Positions 1-8,557 of a stretch of DNA of 64,000 nucleotides are shown here, piece after piece. The position numbers and the translations under genes are program-made. The DNA is from Acidovorax sp. SRB_14. GTDB lineage: Bacteria; Pseudomonadota; Gammaproteobacteria; Burkholderiales; Burkholderiaceae_C. The first letter of the stretch is position 1. Every line of letters starts with the position of its first letter. The stretch covers positions 1 through 64,000 of the forward strand of contig NZ_MWOK01000006.1 of assembly GCF_012932145.1 (NCBI RefSeq). Reading direction: 5' to 3'. Below the pieces are notes generated by a model. It saw only the letters and a program-made list of their open reading frames with translations, was not told where the DNA came from and made no database searches.

Positions 1-441
1 AACCCGGCCGGCGGCCCCGTGGCCGCCGCCCCCGCAGCGCCGGCGTGCCTGCTGACCGAGCCGGCCGCGCGCGCCCTGCAGTCGGCCCAGGAAGAGCTGC
101 GCGCGCAGGGGCTCTCGCTCAAGGTCTTGGGGTGCGACGGGTTCCCGAACGCGCTGCCCGAGCGCAGCGACACCGCCCCGGGCACCGCGGTCGACCTGAC
201 GCTCGTCGTGGTGCGCGCCCAGCGCGCCAGCGCCGCCGTGCGCGGTCCGCTGGCCGAGGGCGAGGAGGTGGACATGGGCACGCCGTTCGGCAGGCTCGGC
301 GCACCCGCGCACACCGACCACCCCGCGCTCGCGCCCGACGTGCAGCACAACCGGCGCTGGCTGCGCGCCCTGCTGCAGCGCCACGGCTTTCGCAACCTGC
401 CCCAGGCGTGGTGGCACTACACGCTGCACCGCGCGTCTTAG
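1..441 (+). CDS. VanX-like D-Ala-D-Ala dipeptidase homologue (M15D), 5' end outside window, probably inactive
   Basis: The frame is open from base 1, so the N-terminus lies outside the window. A GTG at 19 is available, but I see nothing marking it as the start. The C-terminal half resembles family M15D: a GTAVDLTL segment, an MGTPF segment, then NRRWLRALLQRHGF and a terminal WWHY. Active VanX-type enzymes carry SxHxxGxAxD, whose His and Asp bind zinc, and a Glu directly before WWH. Here the first motif reads SDTAPGTAVD, with Thr in the His position, and the residue before WWH is Ala. Asp and the final His remain. I infer loss of dipeptidase activity, perhaps with a retained binding role. The family call is fairly firm from the C-terminal motifs; the function is open. 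Confidence 0.6.
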   Translation, partial: NPAGGPVAAAPAAPACLLTEPAARALQSAQEELRAQGLSLKVLGCDGFPNALPERSDTAPGTAVDLTLVVVRAQRASAAVRGPLAEGEEVDMGTPFGRLGAPAHTDHPALAPDVQHNRRWLRALLQRHGFRNLPQAWWHYTLHRAS

Positions 442-534
442 CGCGCGTCCCAGAGCGCGGACCTGGCCTTGCCCGGGCGCGGCCCTTTTTGCGGGGTGCT
501 GTGGCTGCCTAAAATTTGTGCAGGTACAATTGCC

Positions 535-540
535 GCCTCT
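535..540 (+). promoter_or_regulatory. Candidate -10 element upstream of dusB
   Basis: TACAAT lies 34 bases before the dusB ATG. The same hexamer precedes the rubredoxin gene and ctaC in this window. No convincing -35 hexamer is visible at normal spacing, so this is only a candidate. Confidence 0.3.
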
Positions 541-573
541 TTTTTCAGCAATCCACCCGACTCCTTTTCATCC

Positions 574-1620
574 ATGCAGATCGGCCCGATTCCCCTGGCG
601 AACGCGCTGTTCGCCGCCCCCATGGCCGGCGTGACGGACCGCCCGTTCCGCCAGCTGTGCCGGGCCTTGGGCGCGGGCTATGCGGTCAGCGAAATGGTGA
701 CCTCGCGCAAGGACCTGTGGAACAGCCTCAAGACCTCGCGCCGGGCCAACCACGAGGGGGAGCCGGGGCCGATCGCCGTGCAGATCGCCGGCACCGATGC
801 GCAGATGATGGCCGAGGCCGCTGCCTACAACGTGGCGCGCGGTGCGCAGATCATCGACATCAACATGGGCTGCCCGGCCAAGAAGGTCTGCAACAAATGG
901 GCCGGCTCGGCGCTGATGCAGAACGAGGCCCTGGCGGTCGAGATCGCCGCCGCCGTGGTCGAGGCCTGCGCGCCGCACGGCGTGCCCGTCACGCTGAAGA
1001 TGCGCACCGGCTGGTGCCAGCAGCACAAGAACGCCGTCGCGCTGGCGCGCCAGTTCGAGGGCGTGGGCATCCAGATGCTCACGGTGCATGGCCGCACGCG
1101 CGAGCAGGGCTACAAAGGCCAGGCCGAGTACGACACCATCGCCGCCGTCAAGGCGCAGGTCGCCATTCCGGTGGTGGCCAATGGCGACATCACCAGCCCC
1201 GAGAAGGCGCGCGACGTGCTGGCCGCCACGGGCGCCGACGCCCTCATGGTGGGCCGCGCCGCCCAGGGGCGGCCATGGATCTTCCGCGAGATCGGCCATT
1301 TCCTCGCCACGGGCGAGCATCTGGCGCCGCCGCGCGTGGCCGAGGTGCGCGCGCTGCTGCTCGAGCACCTGCAGGACCACTACAGCCTGTACGGCGCCTT
1401 CACCGGCGTGCGCACGGCGCGCAAGCACATTGCCTGGTACGTGCGCGCACTGCCGGGCGGCGAAGCCTTCAGACAACACATCAACACCATCGAGGACTGC
1501 GACACGCAGTGGCATGCGGTGGCCGCCTATCTGGACGCCCTGGGCGACCGGATGGAGCGCCTGCCCGCCGCCAGCGCCCACGCGGCCATCGATGAAGAAC
1601 CCGAGGGATTGGCAGCATGA
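574..1620 (+). CDS. dusB: tRNA-dihydrouridine synthase B
   Basis: FMN-dependent enzyme that reduces specific uridines in the tRNA D-loop. The 348-aa product opens MQIGPIPLANALFAAPMAGVTD, typical of DusB. The catalytic cysteine falls at residue 100 in NMGCPAKKV, as in E. coli DusB. KMRTGW and HGRTREQ follow in the expected order, and the C-terminal helical domain is present. The frame stays open upstream to 469, but the ATG at 574 gives the family-standard N-terminus. The stop overlaps the start of the next gene in an ATGA, so the two are probably translationally coupled. The dusB-fis pairing is widespread in Proteobacteria. Confidence 0.95.
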   Translation: MQIGPIPLANALFAAPMAGVTDRPFRQLCRALGAGYAVSEMVTSRKDLWNSLKTSRRANHEGEPGPIAVQIAGTDAQMMAEAAAYNVARGAQIIDINMGCPAKKVCNKWAGSALMQNEALAVEIAAAVVEACAPHGVPVTLKMRTGWCQQHKNAVALARQFEGVGIQMLTVHGRTREQGYKGQAEYDTIAAVKAQVAIPVVANGDITSPEKARDVLAATGADALMVGRAAQGRPWIFREIGHFLATGEHLAPPRVAEVRALLLEHLQDHYSLYGAFTGVRTARKHIAWYVRALPGGEAFRQHINTIEDCDTQWHAVAAYLDALGDRMERLPAASAHAAIDEEPEGLAA

Positions 1621-1850
1621 GCAAACAACACATAGAAGAATGCGTGCGCGAGAGCTTGCAAGGCTACTTTCGCGACCTGGACGGCGAGGCGCCCGATGGC
1701 ATGTACGACATGCTGGTGCGGCTGGTCGAAAAACCGCTGCTCGAAGTGGTGATGGGCCACGCCGACAACAACCAGTCGCGCGCCGCCCAGTGGCTCGGGC
1801 TCAACCGCAACACGCTGCGCAAGAAGCTGGTCGAGCACAAGCTGCTCTGA
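1617..1850 (+). CDS. fis: Fis-family DNA-binding protein
   Basis: Nucleoid-associated, DNA-bending protein of the Fis family, 77 aa. The C-terminal helix-turn-helix, NNQSRAAQWLGLNRNTLRKK, is well conserved. The N-terminal arm is shorter than in E. coli Fis (98 aa), which is usual in beta-proteobacteria. It starts inside the dusB stop codon (ATGA overlap), so it has no separate leader. An intergenic hairpin repeat begins 25 bases after its stop codon. Confidence 0.92.
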   Translation: MSKQHIEECVRESLQGYFRDLDGEAPDGMYDMLVRLVEKPLLEVVMGHADNNQSRAAQWLGLNRNTLRKKLVEHKLL

Positions 1851-1875
1851 CGCCAGGCTTCAGACTCACTTATTT

Positions 1876-1917
1876 ATAGCTGCCAGCGCTTTCCCCATAA
1901 GTGCTGGAGCCCGATTT
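1876..1917 (+). repeat. Dispersed intergenic hairpin repeat, copy 1
   Basis: The copy reads ATAGCTGC, a stem-loop, GGAGCCC, then a T-rich end. The stem pairs CCAGCGCTT with AAGTGCTGG (1883-1906) around a 6-nt loop: nine pairs, one of them G-T. It lies between fis and purH. Confidence 0.7.
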
Positions 1918-1946
1918 CATTCCAATTTCAAACTCTGGCAAACCCC

Positions 1947-3545
1947 ATGAAAGCACTTCTTTCCGTCTCCGACAAAACCGGCATCGTCGCGTTCGCCCAG
2001 CAGCTGCATGCGCTGGGCGTGCAACTGCTGTCCACCGGCGGCACCGCCAAGCTGCTGGCCGACGCCGGTCTGCCCGTCACCGAGGTGGCCGAGGTCACGC
2101 GCTTCCCCGAGATGCTCGACGGCCGCGTCAAGACGCTGCACCCCATGGTGCACGGCGGCCTGCTGGCGCGCCGCGACCTGCCCGCGCACATGGCGGCGCT
2201 GCAAGAGCACGGCATCGCCCCCATCGACCTGCTGGTGGTCAACCTCTACCCGTTCGAAGCCACGGTGGCCAAGGCCGGCTGCACGCTGGCCGACGCGATC
2301 GAGAACATCGACATCGGCGGCCCCGCCATGGTGCGCAGCGCCGCCAAGAACTGGAAGGACGTGGGCGTGCTGACCGACGCCTCGCAGTACGCCGACGTGC
2401 TGGCCGAGCTGCAGGCCACCGGCAAGCTGTCCGACCAGCTGCGCTTTGCGCTGTCGGTGGCCGCGTTCAACCGCATCGCCCAGTACGACGGCGCGATCAG
2501 CGACTACCTCTCGTCCGTCACCTTCGAGTCCGAGAAGCTCGCCGAGACCTACGTGCCCCGGCGCAGCCTGTTCCCTGGCCAGAGCAACGGCATGTTCACC
2601 AAGGTGCAGGACCTGCGCTACGGCGAGAACGCGCACCAGCAGGCCGCGCTGTACCGCGACCTCTACCCGGCCCCGGGCTCTCTGGTCACGGGCGTGCAGT
2701 TGCAGGGCAAGGAACTGTCGTACAACAACATCGCCGACGCCGACGCAGCCTGGGAGTGCGTCAAGAGCTTTGACGAGCCCGCCTGCGTGATCGTCAAGCA
2801 CGCCAACCCCTGCGGCGTGGCCGTCGGACAGGATGCGCACCAGGCCTATGCCAAGGCCTTCCAGACCGACCCGACCAGCGCCTTCGGCGGCATCATCGCG
2901 TTCAACCGCTCGGTCGACCGGGCCGCGGCCGAGGCCGTGTCCAAGCAGTTCGTCGAAGTGCTGATGGCGCCCGACTTCACGCCCGAGGCCCTCGACATCT
3001 TCAAGGCCAAGGCCAACGTGCGCCTGATGAAGATCGCCTTGCCGGCCGGCGGTGCCAGCGCCTGGGACCAGGGCCGCAACGCCATGGACGCCAAGCGCGT
3101 GGGCTCGGGCCTGCTGCTGCAGACGGCCGACAACCACGTGCTGCAATTGGCCGACCTGAAAGTCGTCACCACCGTGCAGCCCACGCCCGCGCAGCTGCAG
3201 GACCTGCTGTTCGCCTGGAAGGTGGCCCAGTACGTCAAGAGCAACGCCATCGTCTTCTGCAAGGACGGCATGACCATGGGCGTGGGCGCGGGCCAGATGA
3301 GCCGCCTCGACTCGGCGCGCATCGCCAGCATCAAGGCCGAGCACGCCCAGCTGTCGCTGCAGGGCACGGCGGTGGCGAGCGATGCCTTCTTCCCGTTCCG
3401 CGACGGCCTCGATGTGGTGGTGGACGCGGGCGCGACCTGCGTGATCCAGCCCGGCGGCTCGATGCGCGACCAGGAGGTGATCGACGCCGCCAACGAGCGC
3501 GGCGTGGCCATGGTCACCACCGGCGTGCGCCACTTCCGCCATTGA
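1947..3545 (+). CDS. purH: Bifunctional AICAR transformylase / IMP cyclohydrolase
   Basis: Catalyses the last two steps of IMP synthesis: formyl transfer to AICAR, then ring closure. The 532-aa length is normal for PurH. The N-terminal MGS-like cyclohydrolase domain starts [14 protein letters not shown] and includes STGGTAKLL. The C-terminal transformylase domain contains VKHANPCG with its active-site Lys-His, and [10 protein letters not shown]. No strong Shine-Dalgarno sequence precedes the ATG. Transcription should stop at the hairpin 29 bases downstream. Confidence 0.97.
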   Translation: MKALLSVSDKTGIVAFAQQLHALGVQLLSTGGTAKLLADAGLPVTEVAEVTRFPEMLDGRVKTLHPMVHGGLLARRDLPAHMAALQEHGIAPIDLLVVNLYPFEATVAKAGCTLADAIENIDIGGPAMVRSAAKNWKDVGVLTDASQYADVLAELQATGKLSDQLRFALSVAAFNRIAQYDGAISDYLSSVTFESEKLAETYVPRRSLFPGQSNGMFTKVQDLRYGENAHQQAALYRDLYPAPGSLVTGVQLQGKELSYNNIADADAAWECVKSFDEPACVIVKHANPCGVAVGQDAHQAYAKAFQTDPTSAFGGIIAFNRSVDRAAAEAVSKQFVEVLMAPDFTPEALDIFKAKANVRLMKIALPAGGASAWDQGRNAMDAKRVGSGLLLQTADNHVLQLADLKVVTTVQPTPAQLQDLLFAWKVAQYVKSNAIVFCKDGMTMGVGAGQMSRLDSARIASIKAEHAQLSLQGTAVASDAFFPFRDGLDVVVDAGATCVIQPGGSMRDQEVIDAANERGVAMVTTGVRHFRH

Positions 3546-3573
3546 GATACGGAGAAGGGGCCTTCGCCCCGCA

Positions 3574-3607
3574 CAACAAAAAGCGGCCAGGGGCCGCTTT
3601 TTTGTTG
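3574..3607 (+). terminator. Bidirectional Rho-independent terminator after purH
   Basis: An AAAAGCGGCC / GGCCGCTTTT stem with a 2-base loop, preceded by A-rich and followed by T-rich sequence on both strands. It can serve purH on the plus strand and the acyltransferase on the minus strand. A smaller GGGGC-CTTC-GCCCC hairpin lies just upstream at 3557-3570. Confidence 0.85.
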
Positions 3608-3660
3608 CGCTGCAGGGCAGGGTGCCAGCGCGGAATCCGTATGGGGTTTGAGGTAAAAAG

Positions 3661-3702
3661 TGCCTAAAACACAAGACAGGCCTTCGCAGGCAGCTATCTA
3701 TT
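3661..3702 (-). repeat. Degenerate copy of the intergenic hairpin repeat
   Basis: Read on the minus strand, it has the family order ATAGATAGCTGC, a short GCCT/AGGC stem, then GTTTTAGGC. The stem is weaker than in full copies. The minus-strand TAG stop codon of the acyltransferase (3698-3700) lies inside the ATAGC end. Confidence 0.4.
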
Positions 3703-4567
3703 CAGGAGTTGTGGAGTGCTGCGCGAGCAGCCGGTCAATGGCCCGGTCCTTGTCCTGCCAGATGCCGTCGAGCCAGGCCTGCAGAAGCGCGCGCTGTTTG
3801 GCATTGGCTTTGAGCAGCTCGGCGGGAATCGGCTGCTGGCGCACGAGCACTTCCACATCGCCCAGGCGTCCGCACAGCGCGTCGAGGAAGGTTGGCACCT
3901 TGCCGGGGTAGACGATGGTCACGTCGACCAGGCCGTCGAACAGCTCGCCCATGGTGCCCAGCGCCATGGCCATGCCGCCGGCCTTGGGCTGGAGCAGATG
4001 CCGGTAGGGCGATGCCTGCTGCGCATGCTTGGCGGCGGTGAAGCGCGTGCCTTCGGCAAAGCTCATCACCGAGGTCGGCAGCAGGCGGAATTTCTCGCAG
4101 GCCTGGCGCGCGTCGCGCAGGTCCTTGCGCGCGCTGCCGCCGCCGCTGCCGCGGCGCATGAACGGAAAGTCGAGCGCCCACCAGGCCAGGCCGAGCACGG
4201 GCACATAGATCAACTCCCGCTTGAGGAAGAACTTGAGCATGGGGATGCGCTGGTTCAATACGCGCTGGATCACCACGATGTCGACCCAGCTTTGGTGGTT
4301 GCAGGTCACCAAGTACCAGCCATCGCGGCGCAGGCCTTCGAGGCCCGAGACCTGCCAGCGGCCGCGGTTGACGGCGCTCAGCCAGAAGCTGTTGATGGCG
4401 ATCCAGCCCTCGGGGATCTTGTTGAGCACGCGGTCGGTGAGGCGGCGCACGGGCGTGAACGGCAGCAGCAGCTTGGCCAGCGCGAACGGCACCATCAGGG
4501 CGCACAGGGCCAGGGTGTTGAGCACCAGGACCAGGGTGGCAAAACAGAACTTCAGTGCAGCAAGCAT
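3698..4567 (-). CDS. PlsC-family lysophospholipid acyltransferase, YihG-like
   Basis: Membrane-bound acyltransferase of 289 aa that probably esterifies lysophosphatidate or another lysophospholipid. The N-terminus is a hydrophobic segment of about 25 residues. The catalytic NHxxxxD motif appears as NHQSWVD and the acceptor-binding motif as FAEGTR. The long C-terminal region resembles the YihG branch rather than the short PlsC enzymes. The substrate cannot be read from sequence. The next gene on this strand, hemL, ends 96 bases upstream of its start. Confidence 0.82.
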   Translation of the reverse strand: MLAALKFCFATLVLVLNTLALCALMVPFALAKLLLPFTPVRRLTDRVLNKIPEGWIAINSFWLSAVNRGRWQVSGLEGLRRDGWYLVTCNHQSWVDIVVIQRVLNQRIPMLKFFLKRELIYVPVLGLAWWALDFPFMRRGSGGGSARKDLRDARQACEKFRLLPTSVMSFAEGTRFTAAKHAQQASPYRHLLQPKAGGMAMALGTMGELFDGLVDVTIVYPGKVPTFLDALCGRLGDVEVLVRQQPIPAELLKANAKQRALLQAWLDGIWQDKDRAIDRLLAQHSTTPE

Positions 4568-4623
4568 GGGCGGGCAGGGCGAAAAAAAGGCCGCCGGCGC
4601 GGGCCGACGGGGTTTGGAGCAGT

Positions 4624-4668
4624 TTTGGCCTCCAGCGCTTGCGCAGCAAGCGGGGGCAGCTCTTATTT
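4624..4668 (-). repeat. Dispersed intergenic hairpin repeat, copy 2
   Basis: On the minus strand it reads AGCTGC, a stem-loop, then TGGAGGCC and A-rich sequence. The stem is CGCTTGC/GCAAGCG (4636-4652), seven perfect pairs around a 3-base loop. The hemL stop codon (4663-4665) sits in its outer end. Confidence 0.75.
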
Positions 4669-5973
4669 TGCGAGCGACTTGAACACGTCCTGGGCGATGG
4701 CCACGGTCTCGGCAATGTCGGCCGGCGTGTGCGCGGCGCTCACGAAGCCGGCTTCGTAGAGCGCCGGGGCGATGTAGATGCCGCGCTCGAGCAGGCCGTG
4801 GAACAGCCGGTTGAAGCGCGCGCCGTCGCTCTGCATCACGGTGGCGTAGTTCTGCGGCAGCGTCGGCAGCAGGAAGAAGCCGAACATGCCGCCCTCGCAG
4901 TCGGCACTGAACGGCACGCCTTCATACGCCGCAGCGGCCACGAGGCCCTCGACCAGGCTATGAGTGGACGCCGACAAAGCCTCGAAGAAACCTGGTTTGC
5001 TGATCTCGCGCAGCGTCGCCAGCCCGCAGGCCGTGGCGACCGGGTTGCCCGACAGCGTGCCGGCCTGGTAGACCGCGCCGAGCGGCGCCAGCTGCTCCAT
5101 GACGGCGCGCTTGCCGCCGAAGGCCGCCAGCGGCATGCCGCCGCCGATGACCTTGCCCATGACCGTGATGTCGGGCTCGAAGCCGGGAATGTCGCGCGCA
5201 TAGACGCTTTGCGCGCCGCCGAGCGCCACGCGGAAGCCGTTCATGACCTCGTCGAACACGAACAGCGCGCCGTGCTGCGTGCACAGCTCGCGGCAGCGCT
5301 TCACGAAGGGCACGCTGGCGCGCACGAAGTTCATGTTGCCGGCGATCGGCTCGATCATCACGCAGGCGAGGTCGGCGCCGTACAGCGCAAAGGCTTCTTC
5401 GAGCTGCGCGACGTTGTTGTATTCGAGCACCAGCGTGTCCTGCACCACCTCGGCCGGCACGCCGGCGCTGGTGGCGTTGCCGAACGTGGCCAGGCCCGAG
5501 CCGGCCTTGACGAGCAGCGCGTCGGCGTGGCCGTGGTAGCAGCCCTCGAACTTGAGGATCTTCTTGCGCCCGGTGGCGCCGCGCGCCAGGCGGATCGCGC
5601 TCATGCCGGCCTCGGTGCCCGAGCTGACCAGGCGCACCATCTCGATCGAGGGCACGAGGGCGACGATGGCTTCGGCCAGCTCGACCTCGCGCTCGGTCGG
5701 CGCGCCGAACGAGAAGCCTTCGAGCGCGGCCTTTTGCACCGCTTCGAGCACGGCCGGGTGGCCGTGGCCCAGGATCATCGGGCCCCAGGAGCCGATGTAG
5801 TCGATGTAGCGCTGGCCGTTGGCGTCCCACATGTAGGCGCCCTGCGCGCGCTCGATGAAGCGCGGCGTGCCGCCGACGGCCTTGAAGGCGCGCACGGGCG
5901 AGTTCACGCCGCCGGGGATGAGCGCCTGGGCGCGTTGGAAGAGGGCGAGGTTGCGGTCAGTGCTTGGTGTCAT
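4663..5973 (-). CDS. hemL: Glutamate-1-semialdehyde 2,1-aminomutase
   Basis: PLP enzyme making 5-aminolevulinate from glutamate-1-semialdehyde in the C5 route to haem. The 436-aa product has the aminomutase signature. The PLP-binding lysine falls at residue 274 in [17 protein letters not shown], and [13 protein letters not shown] is present. I use the ATG at 5973, which gives [22 protein letters not shown]. The frame runs further upstream, but those residues shadow thiD. The start overlaps the thiD end by 17 bases, so the two are probably cotranscribed. Confidence 0.96.
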   Translation of the reverse strand: MTPSTDRNLALFQRAQALIPGGVNSPVRAFKAVGGTPRFIERAQGAYMWDANGQRYIDYIGSWGPMILGHGHPAVLEAVQKAALEGFSFGAPTEREVELAEAIVALVPSIEMVRLVSSGTEAGMSAIRLARGATGRKKILKFEGCYHGHADALLVKAGSGLATFGNATSAGVPAEVVQDTLVLEYNNVAQLEEAFALYGADLACVMIEPIAGNMNFVRASVPFVKRCRELCTQHGALFVFDEVMNGFRVALGGAQSVYARDIPGFEPDITVMGKVIGGGMPLAAFGGKRAVMEQLAPLGAVYQAGTLSGNPVATACGLATLREISKPGFFEALSASTHSLVEGLVAAAAYEGVPFSADCEGGMFGFFLLPTLPQNYATVMQSDGARFNRLFHGLLERGIYIAPALYEAGFVSAAHTPADIAETVAIAQDVFKSLAK

Positions 5974-6910
5974 GGGGAGGGAGTACAAAGCCGTCCACGG
6001 ACGGCAGGTCAATGTCCTGGCCGGGCGCTGCGTCGTCGGCGCCTTCGGCGTCGTCGTCGGGCTCGGCCCAGAACAGGCGGTCGGGCACGATGTGGCCCAT
6101 GCCGGGCCGAAAGCCATTGTCGAGGCAGCGGTCGAGGTAGCCGAGCGCTTCGCTGCAGGCTTCACCCAGGTCGCTGCCGCACGCGACCAGCGCGGTCAGG
6201 GCCGCCGACAGGGTATCGCCGGCGCCGGTGAAAGTGGCATCGAAAAGTTCGAAGCGTCCGTTGCCGAGCACGGTCTCGGGCGAGGCGAGCACGTTGTCGA
6301 CGAACTGCTCGGGCAGCGGTATGCCGGTCACCAGCGTGTAGGGGGTGCCCATCTCGGCCGCGGCGGCCGCCAGGTCGCGCGCGGTCGGGCTGTGCTCGCG
6401 CCCCCATTCCGGCAGCAGCCAGCGCCAGAGCGTACTGTGGTTTCCAACCAACACCGTGGTCTGCGGCAGCATCAGTTCGCGAAAGGCGTCCAGGTACTGG
6501 TCGATCAGGCTGTCCTGCCACCACGACAGGTTGGGCATGTAGCTGATCACCGGCAGGTCGGCGTAGTCGGCGGTGAGCTCGGCAATGGCGCTGATGTTTT
6601 CCGGGCTGCCGACGAAGCCGACCTTGATCGCCTGGACCGGCAGGTCTTCCAGCGCGGCGCGCGCCTGGTCGGTCAAGGCCTCGTCGTCGAAGCTGTAGTG
6701 GTCGAAGATCTCGCTGGTGTCGCGCACATAGGCGCCTGTCACCACGGCGACCGGGTGGCCGCCGACCGAAGCGATGGTGGCAATGTCTGCCGTCAGGCCG
6801 CCGGCGCCGCTCGGGTCGCTGGCATTGAACACCATCACGCAGGCCGGGCTGGCGCCTTCGGGCGCCTCTTCCGGTGCGTCGCTCGTGGGGGTGGAAGGGC
6901 TGTGTGTCAT
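5957..6910 (-). CDS. thiD: Hydroxymethylpyrimidine/phosphomethylpyrimidine kinase
   Basis: Ribokinase-fold kinase that phosphorylates the pyrimidine moiety in thiamine synthesis. The 317-aa protein has [15 protein letters not shown] near the N-terminus and the anion-hole/catalytic motif FTGAGDT, with Asp232 as expected base. It is longer than E. coli ThiD (266 aa). The extra residues are an N-terminal Pro/Ala-rich stretch and an acidic C-terminal tail. The divergent partner is the rubredoxin gene, an order common in related bacteria. Substrate preference (HMP or HMP-P) is inferred from the family. Confidence 0.88.
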   Translation of the reverse strand: MTHSPSTPTSDAPEEAPEGASPACVMVFNASDPSGAGGLTADIATIASVGGHPVAVVTGAYVRDTSEIFDHYSFDDEALTDQARAALEDLPVQAIKVGFVGSPENISAIAELTADYADLPVISYMPNLSWWQDSLIDQYLDAFRELMLPQTTVLVGNHSTLWRWLLPEWGREHSPTARDLAAAAAEMGTPYTLVTGIPLPEQFVDNVLASPETVLGNGRFELFDATFTGAGDTLSAALTALVACGSDLGEACSEALGYLDRCLDNGFRPGMGHIVPDRLFWAEPDDDAEGADDAAPGQDIDLPSVDGFVLPPHDTKH

Positions 6911-6967
6911 GGACCAGTTCCGGGGTTGGGGGTGGCGCGGAAACGGCAGCCGACAGTGATGACTAGA

Positions 6968-6973
6968 TACAAT
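6968..6973 (+). promoter_or_regulatory. Candidate -10 element upstream of rubredoxin
   Basis: TACAAT about 31 bases before the GTG start, in the 94-base divergent gap between thiD and rubredoxin. The -35 is not clear. Confidence 0.35.
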
Positions 6974-7004
6974 CGTTGCATTCTACGTGAAGGCCCTTTA
7001 AGCT

Positions 7005-7178
7005 GTGACAGACTCTAAAACTTGGATGTGTTTGATTTGCGGTTGGATTTATGACGAGGCTGCGGGTTCTCCCGAGCACGGCATCGCACCCAACACCCCA
7101 TGGGAGCAGGTGCCCATGAACTGGACCTGCCCTGAATGCGGCGCCCGCAAGGAAGACTTCGAGATGATTGAGATTTGA
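7005..7178 (+). CDS. rubA: Rubredoxin
   Basis: Small iron-sulfur electron carrier of 57 aa. Two iron-binding pairs are visible: CLICG near residues 9-13 and CPECG near 42-46. Between them lie GWIYDEA and the PWEQVP region typical of rubredoxins. The GTG at 7005 is chosen because it gives the normal length; an ATG at 7026 would leave only a single residue before the first cysteine. A strong hairpin terminator follows two bases after the stop codon, so the gene is probably monocistronic. In this lineage it usually sits beside the pilGHIJ cluster, as here. Confidence 0.93.
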   Translation: MTDSKTWMCLICGWIYDEAAGSPEHGIAPNTPWEQVPMNWTCPECGARKEDFEMIEI

Positions 7179-7180
7179 AG

Positions 7181-7211
7181 CGCAGGCATTCGCCTGCGTT
7201 GTTTATTTTCC
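7181..7211 (+). terminator. Rho-independent terminator between rubredoxin and pilG
   Basis: CGCAGGC-ATTC-GCCTGCG, a seven-pair stem with a 4-base loop, followed by TTGTTTATTTT. It ends only 17 bases before the pilG start. Either pilG depends on partial read-through or its promoter overlaps the hairpin. Confidence 0.8.
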
Positions 7212-7228
7212 ATCCGGAGTGCAGATAA

Positions 7229-7627
7229 TTGACTACTACTGGTGCATGTTTCAAGGTTCTCGTGGTAGACGACAGCAATACCATTCGCCGCAGTGCAGAA
7301 ATTTTTCTCAAGCAGGGCGGCCACGAGGTGTTATTGGCCGACGACGGATTTGACGCTTTGGCCAAGGTCAACGACTACCAGCCGCACCTGATCTTTTGCG
7401 ACATCCTCATGCCCAAGCTCGATGGCTACCAGACCTGCGCCATCATCAAACGCAATGCGCGTTTTGCCGATATCCCGGTGGTCATGCTTTCGTCCAAGGA
7501 CGGCGTTTTCGATAAGGCACGCGGACGCATGGTGGGCTGCCAGGAATATCTCACCAAACCATTTACCAAAGACCAGTTGCTGCAGGCTGTGCAGCAATTT
7601 GGTAATCGAAATCAAGGAGCCATGTAA
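7229..7627 (+). CDS. pilG: Twitching-motility response regulator PilG
   Basis: Single-domain CheY-like receiver of 132 aa, acting downstream of the Chp kinase to control type IV pilus extension. The receiver motif VLVVDDSNTIRRSAEIFLK is diagnostic of PilG. The phosphoacceptor is Asp58 in IFCDILMPKLDG, and the conserved Lys is in LTKPF. The start is TTG at 7229, supported by CGGAGT ending 9 bases upstream; no ATG or GTG fits. The stop codon overlaps the pilH ATG by one base (TAATG). Confidence 0.93.
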   Translation: MTTTGACFKVLVVDDSNTIRRSAEIFLKQGGHEVLLADDGFDALAKVNDYQPHLIFCDILMPKLDGYQTCAIIKRNARFADIPVVMLSSKDGVFDKARGRMVGCQEYLTKPFTKDQLLQAVQQFGNRNQGAM

Positions 7628-7992
7628 TGCCCATTCAGAAAGTTCTGGTCGTTGACGACTCGAAAACCGAGTTGATGTTTTTGACCGACTTGCTGCAAAA
7701 GAAAGGCATGCAGGTGCGCACCGCTGAAAATGCAGAAGAGGCATTCAAGCGGTTGGCAGAAGAAAAGCCCGACCTGATTCTCATGGACGTGGTAATGCCC
7801 GGGCAAAACGGGTTTCAGCTCACCCGCTCCATCACGCGGGACCCTTTGTACGCCGATGTGCCCATCATCATGTGCACCAGCAAAAACCAGGAGACCGACC
7901 GGGTTTGGGGCATGCGCCAGGGCGCGCGGGGCTACATCACCAAGCCGGTGGATGCGGCCGAGCTGCAGGCCAAAATCGACGCACTGAGCTGA
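7627..7992 (+). CDS. pilH: Twitching-motility response regulator PilH
   Basis: Second single-domain receiver of the Chp system, 121 aa. In Pseudomonas it counterbalances PilG. VLVVDDSKTELMFL contains the acidic pocket. Asp54 in ILMDVVMPGQNG is the phosphorylation site, and the conserved Lys lies in YITKPVD. AAGGAG lies 7 bases upstream, inside the 3' end of pilG. It is cotranscribed with pilI, whose ATG follows 16 bases after the stop. Confidence 0.93.
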   Translation: MPIQKVLVVDDSKTELMFLTDLLQKKGMQVRTAENAEEAFKRLAEEKPDLILMDVVMPGQNGFQLTRSITRDPLYADVPIIMCTSKNQETDRVWGMRQGARGYITKPVDAAELQAKIDALS

Positions 7993-8008
7993 GCAGCCCG
8001 CCCCTGCC

Positions 8009-8536
8009 ATGGCCAACCGCGAAGCCCTCCGAGCGCTCCAGATACGCCTTGCCGATCGCCTGCAGGCCGCCAGAACTGAGGGCCTGACAGTATCTTCCTG
8101 GCTGGCCGTCGAGTCGGCCGGGCAGTTCTACCTGCTGCCGCTGGGCCATGCGGGTGAAATCTTTCCCTGGTCTGCGGTGCAGCCGGTCCCTTACACCCAG
8201 GAGTGGTTTTTGGGCGTCGCCAACCTGCGTGGCGGCTTGGCCGGGGTGGTCGACCTGGCCCGGCTGCTGGGTGCTGCGCCGGTGCGCTCTGAACAGGGCT
8301 TGGCCGAAGCCAGCCTGCTGGCTTTCAATGCGGCGCTGGAGGTCAACGCCGCCTTGCTGGTCGATCGGCTCGCCGGCTTGCGCGGCACCGAGGCCTTTGT
8401 CTCGTCCGAGCCTCCGGGCGAAGGCGCGCCCGCATTTTTTGGCACTGCCTACCTCGACTCCAGCGGTGTCCGCTGGCAGGAGCTGAATTTGCAGGTTCTC
8501 TCTCAACATCCCGAGTTTTTGAGCATCAGCGCTTGA
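8009..8536 (+). CDS. pilI: CheW-like adaptor PilI
   Basis: 175-aa CheW-domain protein expected to link the PilJ receptor to the ChpA kinase. The CheW core is recognisable around FYLLPLGHAGEIFPWSAVQPVPYTQ and WFLGVANLRGGLAGVVDLARLLG. It lies between pilH and pilJ, the order found in other Chp clusters. The assignment rests on the domain and on position. Confidence 0.88.
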   Translation: MANREALRALQIRLADRLQAARTEGLTVSSWLAVESAGQFYLLPLGHAGEIFPWSAVQPVPYTQEWFLGVANLRGGLAGVVDLARLLGAAPVRSEQGLAEASLLAFNAALEVNAALLVDRLAGLRGTEAFVSSEPPGEGAPAFFGTAYLDSSGVRWQELNLQVLSQHPEFLSISA

Positions 8537-8557
8537 GTTCTTTATTAAGGCCGCACC

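Noticed and set aside
1917-3674. Long minus-strand ORF (585 aa) opposite purH
   Set aside because: Composition is His/Ala/Arg/Gly-rich as expected for the antisense of a GC-rich gene. purH on the plus strand has complete family motifs.
3698-4567. Reading the first acyltransferase as the canonical plsC
   Set aside because: Length and C-terminal region fit the YihG-like branch better. The gene at 21094-21831 is the closer match to PlsC, so no symbol was given here.
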